Of a stretch of DNA of 64,000 nucleotides, positions 17,945-26,847 are shown piece by piece. Below the pieces are notes generated by a model. That model was given only the letters and a program-made list of their open reading frames with translations. It did not search any database and was not told where the DNA came from. This stretch comes from Pseudomonas sp. Leaf58. GTDB taxonomy: Bacteria > Pseudomonadota > Gammaproteobacteria > Pseudomonadales > Pseudomonadaceae. Position numbers and translations under genes: made by a program. Where the stretch lies: NCBI RefSeq assembly GCF_003627215.1, contig NZ_CP032677.1, positions 5,337,501 to 5,401,500 on the forward strand, read 5' to 3'. Position 1 is the stretch's first letter. Each line of letters starts with the position of its first letter.

Positions 17945-18025
17945 TTCGCGGCTAAAGCCGCTCCTACAGGGACCGTGCAGCGTCAGCGGTTGTGCGGTCC
18001 GTGTGGGAGCGGCTTTAGCCGCGAA
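17945..18025. repeat. Inverted REP pair upstream of rubA and ubiC
   Basis: TTCGCGGCTAAAGCCGCTCC (17945-17964) and its exact inverse (18006-18025) face each other, enclosing a GGACCG...CGGTCC hairpin. It lies in the divergent spacer between rubA and ubiC, an unusual spot because REPs are more common after genes. Confidence 0.85.
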
Positions 18026-18139
18026 GAAGCCAGCGCGCAATTCGTGGTGGGCTTTGTAGCGGCCCTACCGGCAGTATGCAAGCAGTCGGGGCAATCATGC
18101 TAAGCTCGCCGCCTCTCTGGTGGTAACAAGCAGACCGAC

Positions 18140-18697
18140 GTGTCGTACGAATCCCCGCAAGCAGCCGCTGTCGCGTGGCTGCCGTATTCGCAGCTGGCGA
18201 CCGACATCGACCAGCCAACCCTAGACTGGCTGTTCGACGAGGGCTCGCTGACTCGCCGCCTGACCCGCCTGTCCCTTGATCACTTTTCCGTCACCCCGCT
18301 GTTCGAGGGCTGGCAGCCGCTGCGCGATGACGAAAGCCAAGCACTGGGCATCGCTGCCGGTGCCGAAGGCTGGGTCCGCGAGGTGTACCTACGTGGCCAT
18401 GGTCAGCCTTGGGTGTTCGCCCGCAGCGTCGCTAGCCGCAGCGCCTTGGAGCGCGGCGGGCTGGACCTGGAAACCCTCGGTAGCCGTTCGCTGGGCGAGT
18501 TGCTGTTCTGCGACCAGGCGTTCATCCGCCACCCCATCGAGGTGTGCAGTTATCCACAGCCGTGGCTGCCTAGCGAAGCTGCCCACACAGCTCTGTGGGG
18601 GCGCCGTTCGCGCTTCGAGCGTGGCGGCCTGGAGCTGTTGGTGGCAGAAGTGTTTCTGCCAGCATTGTGGCAAGCGGCCAAGGAGGAAAACCGCTGA
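18140..18697 (+). CDS. ubiC: Chorismate pyruvate-lyase
   Basis: 185 residues with a GTG start at 18140. UbiC removes pyruvate from chorismate to give 4-hydroxybenzoate, the head group of ubiquinone. Family landmarks are the SLTRRL segment near residues 36-41, [20 protein letters not shown] (residues 76-95), with the Arg and the LGELLF near residues 118-123. Its stop overlaps the ubiA start (TGATG), so translation is coupled. No strong ribosome site is seen before the GTG. Confidence 0.93.
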   Translation: MSYESPQAAAVAWLPYSQLATDIDQPTLDWLFDEGSLTRRLTRLSLDHFSVTPLFEGWQPLRDDESQALGIAAGAEGWVREVYLRGHGQPWVFARSVASRSALERGGLDLETLGSRSLGELLFCDQAFIRHPIEVCSYPQPWLPSEAAHTALWGRRSRFERGGLELLVAEVFLPALWQAAKEENR

Positions 18698-19587
18698 TGT
18701 ACCTGCAACTGCTCAAGTCGCTCAACCGCGTGCACCCGCGGGCCTGGGACTTCGTCCAGCTCAGCCGCATGGACCGGCCGATCGGGATCTACCTGCTGCT
18801 GTGGCCAACCTTGTCGGCAGTGTGGATTGCCGGCAACGGTTCGCCTACCCTGGCCAACGTGCTGATCTTCGCCCTTGGCGTGGTGCTGATGCGTGCCGCC
18901 GGCTGCTGCATCAACGACTTTGCCGACCGCAAGGTGGACGGCCACGTCAAACGCACTGCCGACCGCCCGTTGGCCAGCGGCCGCGTGCGACCACGCGAGG
19001 CGCTGACACTGTTCGCGGTCTTGGTCGGGGTGAGTTTCCTGCTGGTACTGTGCACCAACAGCCAGACCGTGTGGCTCTCGTTTGGCGCGGTAGCCCTGGC
19101 GTTCTGCTACCCATTCATGAAGCGTTACACCTATTACCCTCAGGTGGTGCTGGGGGCGGCGTATTCCTGGGGCATTCCGATGGCCTTCACTGCCGCCGGT
19201 GGGGAACTGCCGGCTAGCGCCTGGCTGTTGTATATCGCCAACCTGCTGTGGACGGTAGGTTACGACACCTACTACGCCATGGTTGACCGGGATGATGACC
19301 TGAAGATTGGCGTGAAATCGACGGCAATCCTGTTCGGTGACGCCGACCGCAGCATCATTCTGACCTTGCAGTTGTTGTCTTTGGGCTGCCTGTTGCTAGC
19401 GGGTAGCCGCTTCGACCTGGGGGGCTGGTTCCACCTGGGGCTGCTCGGTGCGGCGGCGTGCTTTGCCTGGGAGTACTGGTCGACGCGCAAGCTGGACCGG
19501 GAATCGTGCTTCAAGGCGTTTCTGCACAACCACTGGGCGGGGTTGCTGGTGTTCATGGGTGTGGTGCTGGATTACGCACTGCGCTGA
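18697..19587 (+). CDS. ubiA: 4-hydroxybenzoate polyprenyltransferase
   Basis: 296 residues, integral membrane protein with about eight or nine helices. The two Asp-rich motifs that bind the magnesium-prenyl diphosphate are [19 protein letters not shown] (residues about 73-91) and [20 protein letters not shown] (about 190-209). It attaches the polyprenyl tail to 4-hydroxybenzoate, the second step of ubiquinone synthesis here. It starts inside the ubiC stop, with GGAGG 7 nt before the ATG. Confidence 0.96.
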   Translation: MYLQLLKSLNRVHPRAWDFVQLSRMDRPIGIYLLLWPTLSAVWIAGNGSPTLANVLIFALGVVLMRAAGCCINDFADRKVDGHVKRTADRPLASGRVRPREALTLFAVLVGVSFLLVLCTNSQTVWLSFGAVALAFCYPFMKRYTYYPQVVLGAAYSWGIPMAFTAAGGELPASAWLLYIANLLWTVGYDTYYAMVDRDDDLKIGVKSTAILFGDADRSIILTLQLLSLGCLLLAGSRFDLGGWFHLGLLGAAACFAWEYWSTRKLDRESCFKAFLHNHWAGLLVFMGVVLDYALR

Positions 19588-19602
19588 AGCTCCACCAACC
19601 TT

Positions 19603-19666
19603 GGAGCGGGTTTACCCGCGAATGCGATGCCTGCTGCACCACAGCATTCGCGGCTGAACCCGCTCC
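19603..19666. repeat. Inverted REP-like pair after ubiA
   Basis: GGAGCGGGTTTACCCGCGAA (from 19603) and TTCGCGGCTGAACCCGCTCC (ending 19666) face each other across a short loop between convergent genes. It could serve as a bidirectional terminator. Confidence 0.75.
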
Positions 19667-19684
19667 ATCGTTCGGTGGCGCTGT

Positions 19685-20056
19685 TCAGGGTTTGGCAACG
19701 TGCCAGACGTCCTTCACGCCATCACCGGTCTTGTCCCCGGCTTTCTTGTCCTTGATGAAGGTGTACAACGGCTTGCCGTCATAGGCCCACTGCTTGGTGC
19801 CGTCATCGCGCATCACCACTGTCCATTTGTCCTTGGCCGGTTCGTCATTGGCCTTGACCATCAACGGCGGCCAGTTGGTAGCGCATTCGCCATTACACAT
19901 CGACTTGCCGCCGGCATCCTTGTCAAAGGTGTACAAGGTCATGCCGGCATGGTCGACCAACATGTCACCCTTCTTCATCGCATGGTCGGCCGAGGCCACC
20001 CCCGGGAGCGCCAGCGCAGTGAAAAGGGCCATCCAGCTCAGCGTTTGTCGTGTCAT
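19685..20056 (-). CDS. Secreted small protein with COG4315-type repeats
   Basis: 123 residues. The signal peptide MTRQTLSWMALFTALALPGVASA is followed by two copies of a beta-hairpin repeat: L-VDHAGMTLYTFDKD and W-YDGKPLYTFIKDKKAGD. The first copy carries CNGECATNWPP with two cysteines. This matches the secreted repeat of unknown function (PF03640). The ATG at 20056 has GGTGA 5 nt upstream; an in-frame ATG at 20068 is the alternative. It is exported to the periplasm and divergent from phoB. Confidence 0.82.
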   Translation of the reverse strand: MTRQTLSWMALFTALALPGVASADHAMKKGDMLVDHAGMTLYTFDKDAGGKSMCNGECATNWPPLMVKANDEPAKDKWTVVMRDDGTKQWAYDGKPLYTFIKDKKAGDKTGDGVKDVWHVAKP

Positions 20057-20158
20057 TGGATTCACCATTGTTTCGGGGGGAGATGAGTTCGGATTGCCGC
20101 GATTGCGGCCCATTCAAGCCTAGTCCAGTCACGGAATGTCGCCAGAACGGCCAACACC

Positions 20159-20176
20159 CTGTCACACAGCTGCAAT
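20159..20176 (+). promoter_or_regulatory. Pho box of phoB
   Basis: Two 7-bp half-sites, CTGTCAC (20159-20165) and CTGCAAT (20170-20176), are spaced 11 bp start to start, as in PhoB-binding Pho boxes. Ten bases further on is TCTAAT (20187-20192), well placed as a -10 element. This implies autoregulation of phoBR. Confidence 0.75.
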
Positions 20177-20229
20177 AATTCCGTTATCTAATGCGGGCCA
20201 AGACACCGAATCCAGGAGAGGTTTTGAGC

Positions 20230-20919
20230 ATGGTTGGCAGAAACATTCTGATCGTCGACGACGAAGCGCCTATTCGCGAGATGATCGCCGTTGCTCTGGA
20301 AATGGCCGGCTATGACTGCCTGGAAGCGGAAAACTCCCAACAGGCCCATGCGATCATCGTCGACCGCAAACCGGACCTGATCTTGCTCGACTGGATGCTG
20401 CCAGGCACATCCGGTATCGAGTTGGCCCGCCGCCTCAAGCGCGACGAGTTGACCGGCGATATCCCGATCATCATGCTGACCGCCAAGGGTGAAGAGGACA
20501 ACAAAATCCAAGGCCTGGAAGTAGGTGCGGACGACTACATCACCAAGCCGTTCTCGCCGCGTGAACTGGTCGCCCGCCTGAAAGCCGTGCTGCGCCGCAC
20601 CGGCCCAAGCGACAGCGAGGCCCCGATCGAAGTCGGGGGCCTGCTGCTCGACCCGATCAGCCACCGCGTGACCATCGACGGCAAACCCGCCGAGATGGGC
20701 CCCACCGAATACCGCTTGCTGCAGTTCTTCATGACCCACCAGGAACGCGCCTACACCCGTGGCCAGCTGCTCGACCAGGTGTGGGGTGGCAATGTCTATG
20801 TCGAAGAACGCACCGTTGACGTGCACATCCGTCGCCTGCGCAAGGCGTTGGGTGAAGCCTATGAAAATCTGGTACAAACCGTCCGGGGCACTGGCTACCG
20901 CTTCTCGACCAAGAGCTGA
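20230..20919 (+). CDS. phoB: PhoB, phosphate regulon response regulator
   Basis: 229 residues: receiver domain (1-120) with phosphoacceptor Asp54 in LLDWMLPG, and an OmpR-type winged helix (about 130-229) ending in VRGTGYRFS. When phosphorylated by PhoR under phosphate limitation it binds Pho boxes and activates pst and other genes. AGGAGA at 20214-20219 precedes either a TTG at 20224 or the ATG at 20230; the ATG gives the normal family N terminus [12 protein letters not shown]. phoR starts 48 nt later. Confidence 0.97.
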   Translation: MVGRNILIVDDEAPIREMIAVALEMAGYDCLEAENSQQAHAIIVDRKPDLILLDWMLPGTSGIELARRLKRDELTGDIPIIMLTAKGEEDNKIQGLEVGADDYITKPFSPRELVARLKAVLRRTGPSDSEAPIEVGGLLLDPISHRVTIDGKPAEMGPTEYRLLQFFMTHQERAYTRGQLLDQVWGGNVYVEERTVDVHIRRLRKALGEAYENLVQTVRGTGYRFSTKS

Positions 20920-20967
20920 TCAAGCTCAAAAGCGCCAAGCTGCACGTCGTTGTACAAGGACCGTCAA

Positions 20968-22275
20968 TTGAACCAGAACTGGCACGCGACCCTGATTCGC
21001 CACCTGCTGCTGCTGATTACCGTCTGCCTGATCGGTGGGCTGGTCAGCGGCTACTATGGCTGGAGCCTGGCCATCGGCCTGGCACTTTACCTAAGCTGGA
21101 CCCTCAAGCAACTGCTACGCCTGCATGACTGGTTGCGCAACCACCAACCCGATGAAGCACCGCCCGATGGCTACGGCCTATGGGGCGAGGTGTTCGACAG
21201 CATCTACCACCTGCAACGCCGCGACCAGCGCGTGCGCGGCCGCCTGCAGGCAGTGATCGACCGGGTGCAGGAGTCCACCGCCGCACTGCGTGACGCGGTC
21301 ATCATGCTCGACAGCGACGGCAACCTGGAATGGTGGAACCGCGCCGCCGAGACCTTGCTGGGCTTCAAGACCCCACAGGACGGCGGCCAGCAAGTGACCA
21401 ACCTGGTGCGCCACCCGCGTTTCAAGGAATATTTCGAGGCGGAAAACTACCTCGAACCACTAGAAATCCCCTCGCCGATCAACGACCGCATGCGCGTGCA
21501 GCTGCACATCACCCGCTACGGCAACAACGAGCACCTGATGCTGGTGCGCGATGTCACCCGCATCCACCAGCTGGAACAGATGCGCAAGGACTTCATCGCC
21601 AACGTGTCCCACGAGCTGCGCACGCCGCTGACGGTGATCACCGGCTATCTGGAAACCCTGCTGGACAACGTCGAAGACGTGAACCCCCGCTGGGGCCGCG
21701 CCCTGCAGCAGATGAGCCAGCAAGGTTCGCGCATGCAGACCTTGCTTAATGACCTGCTGCTGTTGGCCAAGTTGGAAGCCACCGACTACCCCTCGGACAA
21801 CCAGCCGGTGGCGGTCGATGCCTTGCTCGCGGCGATCAAGAACGACGCCCAGGCCCTATCCGGGCCGCGCAACCAGCGCATTACCCTCGAAGCCGCGCCC
21901 GGTGTATGCCTGAAGGGCAGCGAGTCGGAGTTACGCAGTGCCTTTTCCAACTTGGTATTCAACGCAGTCAAATATACCCAGGACGAAGGCAGTATCCGCA
22001 TCCGCTGGTGGGCCGATGCCCAGGGCGCGCACCTGTCGGTACAGGACTCGGGGGTGGGTATCGATGCCAAGCATTTGCCACGCCTGACCGAACGCTTCTA
22101 CCGGGTGGACTCCAGCCGTGCTTCGAATACCGGCGGCACCGGGCTGGGACTGGCAATCGTCAAGCATGTGCTGATGCGCCACCGTGGCAAGCTGGAGATC
22201 AGCAGCGTGCCGGGGCATGGCAGTACCTTTACCTGTCACTTTGCGCCTGCACAATTGGCTAACGGCAAGGGTTGA
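20968..22275 (+). CDS. phoR: PhoR, phosphate regulon sensor kinase
   Basis: 435 residues. Two hydrophobic segments (about 11-45) anchor it with almost no periplasmic part, as expected of a PhoR that senses through the Pst transporter. A PAS domain (about 95-200) precedes the HisKA domain with His215 in NVSHELRTPL and the ATPase domain with NLVFNAVKYT, DSGVGI and GGTGLGLAI. I chose the TTG at 20968 because AAGGA ends 7 nt before it; a TTG at 20950 would add six residues without a ribosome site. Confidence 0.93.
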   Translation: MNQNWHATLIRHLLLLITVCLIGGLVSGYYGWSLAIGLALYLSWTLKQLLRLHDWLRNHQPDEAPPDGYGLWGEVFDSIYHLQRRDQRVRGRLQAVIDRVQESTAALRDAVIMLDSDGNLEWWNRAAETLLGFKTPQDGGQQVTNLVRHPRFKEYFEAENYLEPLEIPSPINDRMRVQLHITRYGNNEHLMLVRDVTRIHQLEQMRKDFIANVSHELRTPLTVITGYLETLLDNVEDVNPRWGRALQQMSQQGSRMQTLLNDLLLLAKLEATDYPSDNQPVAVDALLAAIKNDAQALSGPRNQRITLEAAPGVCLKGSESELRSAFSNLVFNAVKYTQDEGSIRIRWWADAQGAHLSVQDSGVGIDAKHLPRLTERFYRVDSSRASNTGGTGLGLAIVKHVLMRHRGKLEISSVPGHGSTFTCHFAPAQLANGKG

Positions 22276-22356
22276 GTGCTTCGGGGGCTGCTTTGCAGCC
22301 CCAATGAATCCGCTGCCCTTTGCTTTTACCGTCCTAGCCGCTACATTGGATCCCCT

Positions 22357-22383
22357 GTGCCAGCAAGAGCTGGCACTTTTTTT
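22357..22383 (+). terminator. Rho-independent terminator after phoBR
   Basis: GTGCCAGC (22357-22364), loop AAGA, GCTGGCAC (22369-22376), then seven T. A textbook terminator, 82 nt after the phoR stop. Confidence 0.93.
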
Positions 22384-22421
22384 CTCTCTATCTCAAAGAC
22401 GGACCCCGTAAAAACTCCATC

Positions 22422-23762
22422 ATGGACCCTTCCCCTGGTATCAGCCTCACCTCGTTATTCGCCGATTTCGGCATGATCATCTTTGCCCTGCTGCTGGTGC
22501 TGCTCAACGGCTTCTTCGTTGCGGCCGAATTCGCCATGGTCAAGCTGCGCTCCACCCGCGTAGAGTCCATCGCCGAACAACATGGCTGGCGCGGCAACAT
22601 TCTGCGCAAGGTACACAACCAGCTCGACGCCTACCTGTCGGCCTGCCAGTTGGGTATCACCCTCGCCTCCCTGGGCCTGGGGTGGGTTGGTGAACCGGCC
22701 TTCGCCCACCTGCTCGAGCCGCTGCTGGCGTACTTCGGTGTCAACACACCCGAGCTGATCAAAGCGATTTCGTTCTTCGTCGCCTTCTTTGTCATTTCCT
22801 ACCTGCACATTGTGGTTGGTGAGCTGGCCCCCAAGTCCTGGGCCATCCGCAAGCCCGAGCTGTTGTCGCTGTGGACCGCGGTGCCGCTGTACCTGTTCTA
22901 CTGGGCGATGTACCCGGCCATCTACCTGCTCAATGCCAGCGCCAACACCATCCTGCGCATTGCCGGCCAAGGCGAGCCCGGCCCGCACCACGAACACCAT
23001 TACAGCCGAGAAGAGCTCAAGCTGATCCTGCACTCCAGCCGTGGCCAGGACCCAAGCGACCAAGGCATGCGCGTGCTGGCCTCGGCCGTGGAAATGGGCG
23101 AGCTAGAGGTGGTCGACTGGGCCAACTCCCGCGAGGACATGGTCAGCATCGATGCGCATGCGCCGTTGAAGCAGATCCTGGCCCTGGTGCGCCGGCACAA
23201 GTTCAGCCGCTACCCGGTATACGACGCCGAACGTGAGGAGTTCACCGGCCTGTTGCATATCAAGGACCTGTTGCTGGAGCTGGCCGAACTCGAGCACTTG
23301 CCAGAAACCATCGACCTGGACGATCTCGCCCGGCCGCTGGAGCGCGTATCGCGGCACATGCCGCTGTCGCAACTGCTGGAGCAGTTCCGCAAGGGCGGCG
23401 CGCACTTCGTGCTGGTGGAGGAAGCCGATGGCAAGGTAATCGGCTACCTGACCATGGAAGACGTGCTGGAAGTGCTGGTGGGCGACATTCAGGACGAGCA
23501 CCGCAAGACCGAGCGCGGCATCCTCGCCTACCAACCGGGCAAGCTGCTGGTACGGGGCGACACGCCGCTGTTCAAGGTCGAGCGCCTGCTGGGCATCGAC
23601 CTCGACCACATCGAGGCGGAAACCCTGGCCGGGCTGATCTACGAGACGCTCAAGCGCGTGCCTGAAGAAGAGGAAGTGCTGGAGGTCGAAGGGCTGCGCA
23701 TCATCATCAAGAAGATGAAAGGGCCGAAGATCGTGCTGGCCAAGGTGCTGAAGCTGGATTGA
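22422..23762 (+). CDS. CorC/HlyC-type membrane protein with CBS pair
   Basis: 446 residues. A DUF21 (CNNM) transmembrane domain covers about 10-200 with four helices (MIIFALLLVLLNGFFVAAEF at residues 18-37), followed by two CBS domains (about 215-335) and a C-terminal CorC_HlyC domain. Such proteins are linked to magnesium or cobalt efflux and are often called hemolysin-like, though haemolysis is rarely shown. It lies between phoR and the phoU operon; its own promoter must be in the short gap after the phoR terminator. No direct link to phosphate is seen. Confidence 0.9.
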   Translation: MDPSPGISLTSLFADFGMIIFALLLVLLNGFFVAAEFAMVKLRSTRVESIAEQHGWRGNILRKVHNQLDAYLSACQLGITLASLGLGWVGEPAFAHLLEPLLAYFGVNTPELIKAISFFVAFFVISYLHIVVGELAPKSWAIRKPELLSLWTAVPLYLFYWAMYPAIYLLNASANTILRIAGQGEPGPHHEHHYSREELKLILHSSRGQDPSDQGMRVLASAVEMGELEVVDWANSREDMVSIDAHAPLKQILALVRRHKFSRYPVYDAEREEFTGLLHIKDLLLELAELEHLPETIDLDDLARPLERVSRHMPLSQLLEQFRKGGAHFVLVEEADGKVIGYLTMEDVLEVLVGDIQDEHRKTERGILAYQPGKLLVRGDTPLFKVERLLGIDLDHIEAETLAGLIYETLKRVPEEEEVLEVEGLRIIIKKMKGPKIVLAKVLKLD

Positions 23763-23768
23763 GATTCT

Positions 23769-23787
23769 GGGGCCGCTTTGCGGCCCG
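23769..23787. terminator. Bidirectional hairpin between convergent genes
   Basis: GGGCCGC (23770-23776) and GCGGCCC (23780-23786) form a 7-bp stem around TTT, with a short extension, between the CorC-like gene and the M23 peptidase gene. Only a weak T-run follows on the plus strand. Confidence 0.6.
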
Positions 23788-23793
23788 GTAATT

Positions 23794-24690
23794 TCAAGGG
23801 TTACCCGCCGTGAAGTCAGGCATCCCGCTGATCGGCCGATCGAACCGGTAAGGTATCGATTCCAGCGCCAACCCCACATTGCGCTGCACCACAAAATGCA
23901 GGTGCGGCCCGGTGCTGTTGCCGGTATTACCCGACTTGGCCAGCACCTGCCCCTGACGTACTCGTTGCCCTTCCGCCACCACCACCGAACCGCGCATCAG
24001 GTGCAGGTACACGCCCATGGTGCCGTCCGCGTGCAGAACCCTCACAAAGTTGCCGGACGGGTTGGGCGCGCGGCCGCTTTGGCTGTTTTCCGTCTTCACC
24101 ACCACGCCTTCTCGCGCGGCAATGATGGTGGTGCCTTCAGGCATGGCGATATCCATGGCATAACGGCCTTTGGGCCCAAAATGGCTGATACGGCCATTGG
24201 GGCCCTGGGTGACACGGAACGGCCCGCCGAGCCAAGGGAACGCATAGCGAAAGCCCAGTGGCCGCTTGCTGGGGTCACCCATGGCCTGCAGCAGGGTCGA
24301 GCGGTAGTTCAACAGCAGCCCGGGGCGCCCCCTGAGCACGCTGAGCATTTGCGTGGTGCGCGGCGGCAGTACCCGGCGCACCATGCGCGGCGAATCGCCG
24401 CCTTGCGCGTTCACCAGGTTGTCCAGGCGCAATTCCACCTCCACCGGCACATGCAGTTCATTACGTGCTGAGAAGCTGACCCCGCCATCGAAGGTTTTCG
24501 CGTTCAACAGCACCTGGCCTTCGAGCATTTCGACCATGGGTTCACGCAGCACCAAAGGTTTGGCGCCGGGGCCAGGCCGGTCAGAATAGGAGATAACACC
24601 GGAATCGTCGGTGATCTTGTAGAGGGTCACACCCAGGCTCGACGCCGAGGCCATGAGCAATGCGCAGAACAGCAGCAGGCGGGCGGGCAT
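23794..24690 (-). CDS. M23-family (LytM) metallopeptidase, periplasmic
   Basis: 298 residues. A signal peptide (1 to about 20) leads to a DUF4124-like start (VTLYKITDDSGVISYSDRPG), a beta domain, then the LytM domain (about 165-285). Zinc ligand candidates are His170 (SHFGPKGRYAMD), Asp180 and the GPHLHF motif with His263 and His265. All ligands of an active peptidase seem present, so it may cut peptidoglycan cross-links; LytM proteins with degenerate sites instead activate amidases. It lies in the Pho region but on its own. Confidence 0.9.
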   Translation of the reverse strand: MPARLLLFCALLMASASSLGVTLYKITDDSGVISYSDRPGPGAKPLVLREPMVEMLEGQVLLNAKTFDGGVSFSARNELHVPVEVELRLDNLVNAQGGDSPRMVRRVLPPRTTQMLSVLRGRPGLLLNYRSTLLQAMGDPSKRPLGFRYAFPWLGGPFRVTQGPNGRISHFGPKGRYAMDIAMPEGTTIIAAREGVVVKTENSQSGRAPNPSGNFVRVLHADGTMGVYLHLMRGSVVVAEGQRVRQGQVLAKSGNTGNSTGPHLHFVVQRNVGLALESIPYRFDRPISGMPDFTAGNP

Positions 24691-24787
24691 GATAGTGGCT
24701 TTTTGACAGTTGAGATCTGTCGAAGCCTAGCAGCGGGTTTTGCGGCGGGTATTGCAGTTGGTCGGATGGCATCAGCAGGGCCGGCCC

Positions 24788-24868
24788 TATCGCCGGCAAG
24801 CCAGCTCCCACAGGAAGTGCACAAGGCCAGCGGTTGTCGCTGTACCTGTGGGTGGCTTGGCGGCGATA
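24788..24868. repeat. Inverted REP-like pair, variant core
   Basis: TATCGCCGGCAAGCCAGCTCC (from 24788) faces GGGTGGCTTGGCGGCGATA (ending 24868). The GCCGGCAAGCCAGCTCC core is a variant of the common P. putida REP. Confidence 0.7.
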
Positions 24869-24885
24869 AGTCCAGTGGCCGTTAC

Positions 24886-25782
24886 TCAGCCGCCAGGGGT
24901 AAAGTGCTTTTGCGCGGTCCCACGGGCAATCAGCCGCGACAGATAGTCGAGCTTCTGGGCATCCTGGTCGACGAACTTGAACGTTAGCTGCAGCCAATCA
25001 CTGTCGGGCTTAGGCTCCAGTGCCGCAACAGCATGCAGGTAGCCGTTCAGGCGCGCGACTTCGGCGCTCTCGCCCTGCTCCAGGTCCAGCACGGCGCCTT
25101 CCAGCACCTGTGGCAGCGCTTCGCCGCGGCGTACCACCAGCAACGCCTCTTTCAGGCTCAGCGCCTTGATCACGCACGGCTGCATGCCGCTGGCAAGGCG
25201 CAACTGGCCTTGGCCACGGCCAGCCGGCGCGGGGGCGGCTGACGCGGGTGCAGTAACCACTGGCTTGGACGGCGCCGGTGCCGCTGCGGGGGGCGTCACC
25301 TTGGCCACTTCGGGCTTGCCGGCAGTCAGGGCATTCAGCGAGTCATTGGCGAACGCCGAATTGATCCGGGCCGGGCCGCCGGCCATCAGGCTGTCGAGCT
25401 TGCCGATTTTGGTCAGGGCCTTTTTCACTTTGGTGAGCAACTGCTCATTGGTGAACGGCTTGCCAACAAAGTCGGAAACGCCCGCCTGGATCGCCTGGAT
25501 AACGTTTTCCTTGTCACCACGGCTAGTCACCATGATGAACTGCAGGTTCTTCAGCGCAGGCTGCTGCCGGCACCAGGTGAGCAGTTCCAGGCCGGACATT
25601 TCCGGCATTTCCCAGTCGCACAGGACCAGGTCGAACGCTTCCTTGCCCAACATGGCCATGGCCTTGCGCCCGTTGACCGCGTCGTCGATGGCCATGCCCG
25701 GGAAGGCATTGCGCAGGCACTTACGGACCAGGTCACGGATAAACGGGGCGTCATCCACGACCAGCACATTCACTTTACTCAT
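24886..25782 (-). CDS. Response regulator: CheY-like receiver plus PilZ-like domain
   Basis: 298 residues. The receiver domain (1-125) has the phosphoacceptor Asp56 (CDWEMPEMSG), acid pair Asp10/Asp11, Thr in MVTSRG and Lys in GKPF. An Ala/Pro-rich linker (about 165-195) leads to a C-terminal domain (about 200-298) whose pattern EVARLNGYLHAVAALEP...WLQLTFKFVD...LDYLSRLIARG resembles PilZ, the c-di-GMP-binding fold; the RxxxR hallmark is not obvious, so c-di-GMP binding is doubtful. No kinase is adjacent. It is encoded just after the phoU end of the pst operon. Confidence 0.85.
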   Translation of the reverse strand: MSKVNVLVVDDAPFIRDLVRKCLRNAFPGMAIDDAVNGRKAMAMLGKEAFDLVLCDWEMPEMSGLELLTWCRQQPALKNLQFIMVTSRGDKENVIQAIQAGVSDFVGKPFTNEQLLTKVKKALTKIGKLDSLMAGGPARINSAFANDSLNALTAGKPEVAKVTPPAAAPAPSKPVVTAPASAAPAPAGRGQGQLRLASGMQPCVIKALSLKEALLVVRRGEALPQVLEGAVLDLEQGESAEVARLNGYLHAVAALEPKPDSDWLQLTFKFVDQDAQKLDYLSRLIARGTAQKHFTPGG

Positions 25783-25896
25783 CGATACTCCTTCTGAATC
25801 CCGACTCGCCTACTGCCAAATAATGGCTATTTGCTACAACCTGGTCACGCCGGGACCTCTTCACATCGTTCGCGGGTGCCTGCCGGCTCCTCGACC

Positions 25897-25928
25897 GCAA
25901 ACGAAAACGCCCGGCCAAGGCCGGGCGT
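25897..25928 (-). terminator. Rho-independent terminator of the pst-phoU operon
   Basis: ACGCCCGGCC (25907-25916) and GGCCGGGCGT (25919-25928) form a perfect 10-bp stem; the minus strand continues TTTTCGTTT. It closes the operon 19 nt after phoU. Confidence 0.9.
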
Positions 25929-25946
25929 CGATGCTCGGGAGCAACC

Positions 25947-26717
25947 TTACTTATCGTCAGATTCGCCCGGAACATTAGCCTTTTCGCCGTCGGCGAGCGC
26001 AGTGCCCTGCACTTCTGCCGTCATGCGCTTGAGGCCCATGTGGCGCACGTCGGTACCGCGCACCAGGTAGATCACCAGTTCGGAGATGTTGCGCGCATGG
26101 TCGCCGATACGCTCCAGCGAACGCAGGACCCAAATTACACTCAGTACCCGCGAGATTGAGCGCGGGTCTTCCATCATGTAGGTCACCAGCTCACGCAGCG
26201 CGGTTTTGTATTCGCGGTCGATAGTTTTGTCGTACTGGGCCACCGACAATGCCAGGTCGGCGTCGAAGCGGGCAAAGGCGTCCAGCGCGTCACGGACCAT
26301 GTTGCGCACCTGGTCGCCGATGTGGCGCACCTCGACGTAGCCACGTGGCGACTCACCTTCTTCGCACAGCTGGATGGCGCGCCGGGCGATTTTGGTCGAC
26401 TCGTCACCGATGCGCTCCAGGTCGATCACCGATTTGGAGATGCTGATGATCAGGCGCAGGTCGGACGCCGCCGGCTGGCGACGGGCGAGGATGCGCAGGC
26501 ACTCCTCGTCGATGTTGCGCTCCATCTGGTTGATCTGCTCGTCGACTTCACGCACCTGCTGGGCCAGGCCCGAGTCGGCCTCGATCAGTGCGGTAACGGC
26601 GTCGTTGACCTGCTTTTCTACCAGCCCACCCATGGCCAGCAGGTGGCTGCGCACTTCTTCCAGCTCGGCGTTGAACTGCTGGGAAATGTGGTGCGTAAGG
26701 CTTTCTTTGTTGATCAT
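25947..26717 (-). CDS. phoU: PhoU, negative regulator of Pho signalling
   Basis: 256 residues, all-helical, built of two PhoU repeats (about 20-105 and 125-215); the repeat metal-binding E(D)-x-x-x-D pattern is present as VDEQINQMERNIDEECL and IDLERIGDESTKIAR. PhoU links the PstSCAB transporter to PhoR and keeps PhoB off when phosphate is plentiful. It is last in the pst operon, 130 nt after pstB, across a spacer with repeats. Confidence 0.97.
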   Translation of the reverse strand: MINKESLTHHISQQFNAELEEVRSHLLAMGGLVEKQVNDAVTALIEADSGLAQQVREVDEQINQMERNIDEECLRILARRQPAASDLRLIISISKSVIDLERIGDESTKIARRAIQLCEEGESPRGYVEVRHIGDQVRNMVRDALDAFARFDADLALSVAQYDKTIDREYKTALRELVTYMMEDPRSISRVLSVIWVLRSLERIGDHARNISELVIYLVRGTDVRHMGLKRMTAEVQGTALADGEKANVPGESDDK

Positions 26718-26735
26718 GCTGTCGCTCCGCGAAGT

Positions 26736-26840
26736 TGCTAGCTGCTAGCTGCAAGCTTCAAGTGGTTCGTGTCGTTCCCTGGCTCCGCGCTAACCGCTTT
26801 GTCTTGCAGCTTGCAGCTCGAGGCTTGCAGCTGCGCCAAA
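26736..26840. repeat. Repeat-rich spacer between pstB and phoU
   Basis: The spacer begins with TGCTAGCTGCTAGCTGCAAGC and ends with CTTGCAGCTTGCAGCTC followed by CTTGCAGCTGCG, so heptamers of the AGCTGCA/CTTGCAG type face each other in inverted orientation. A related array is on the other side of pstB. It may form a hairpin in the pst mRNA. Confidence 0.65.
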
Positions 26841-26847
26841 GGCGCTC

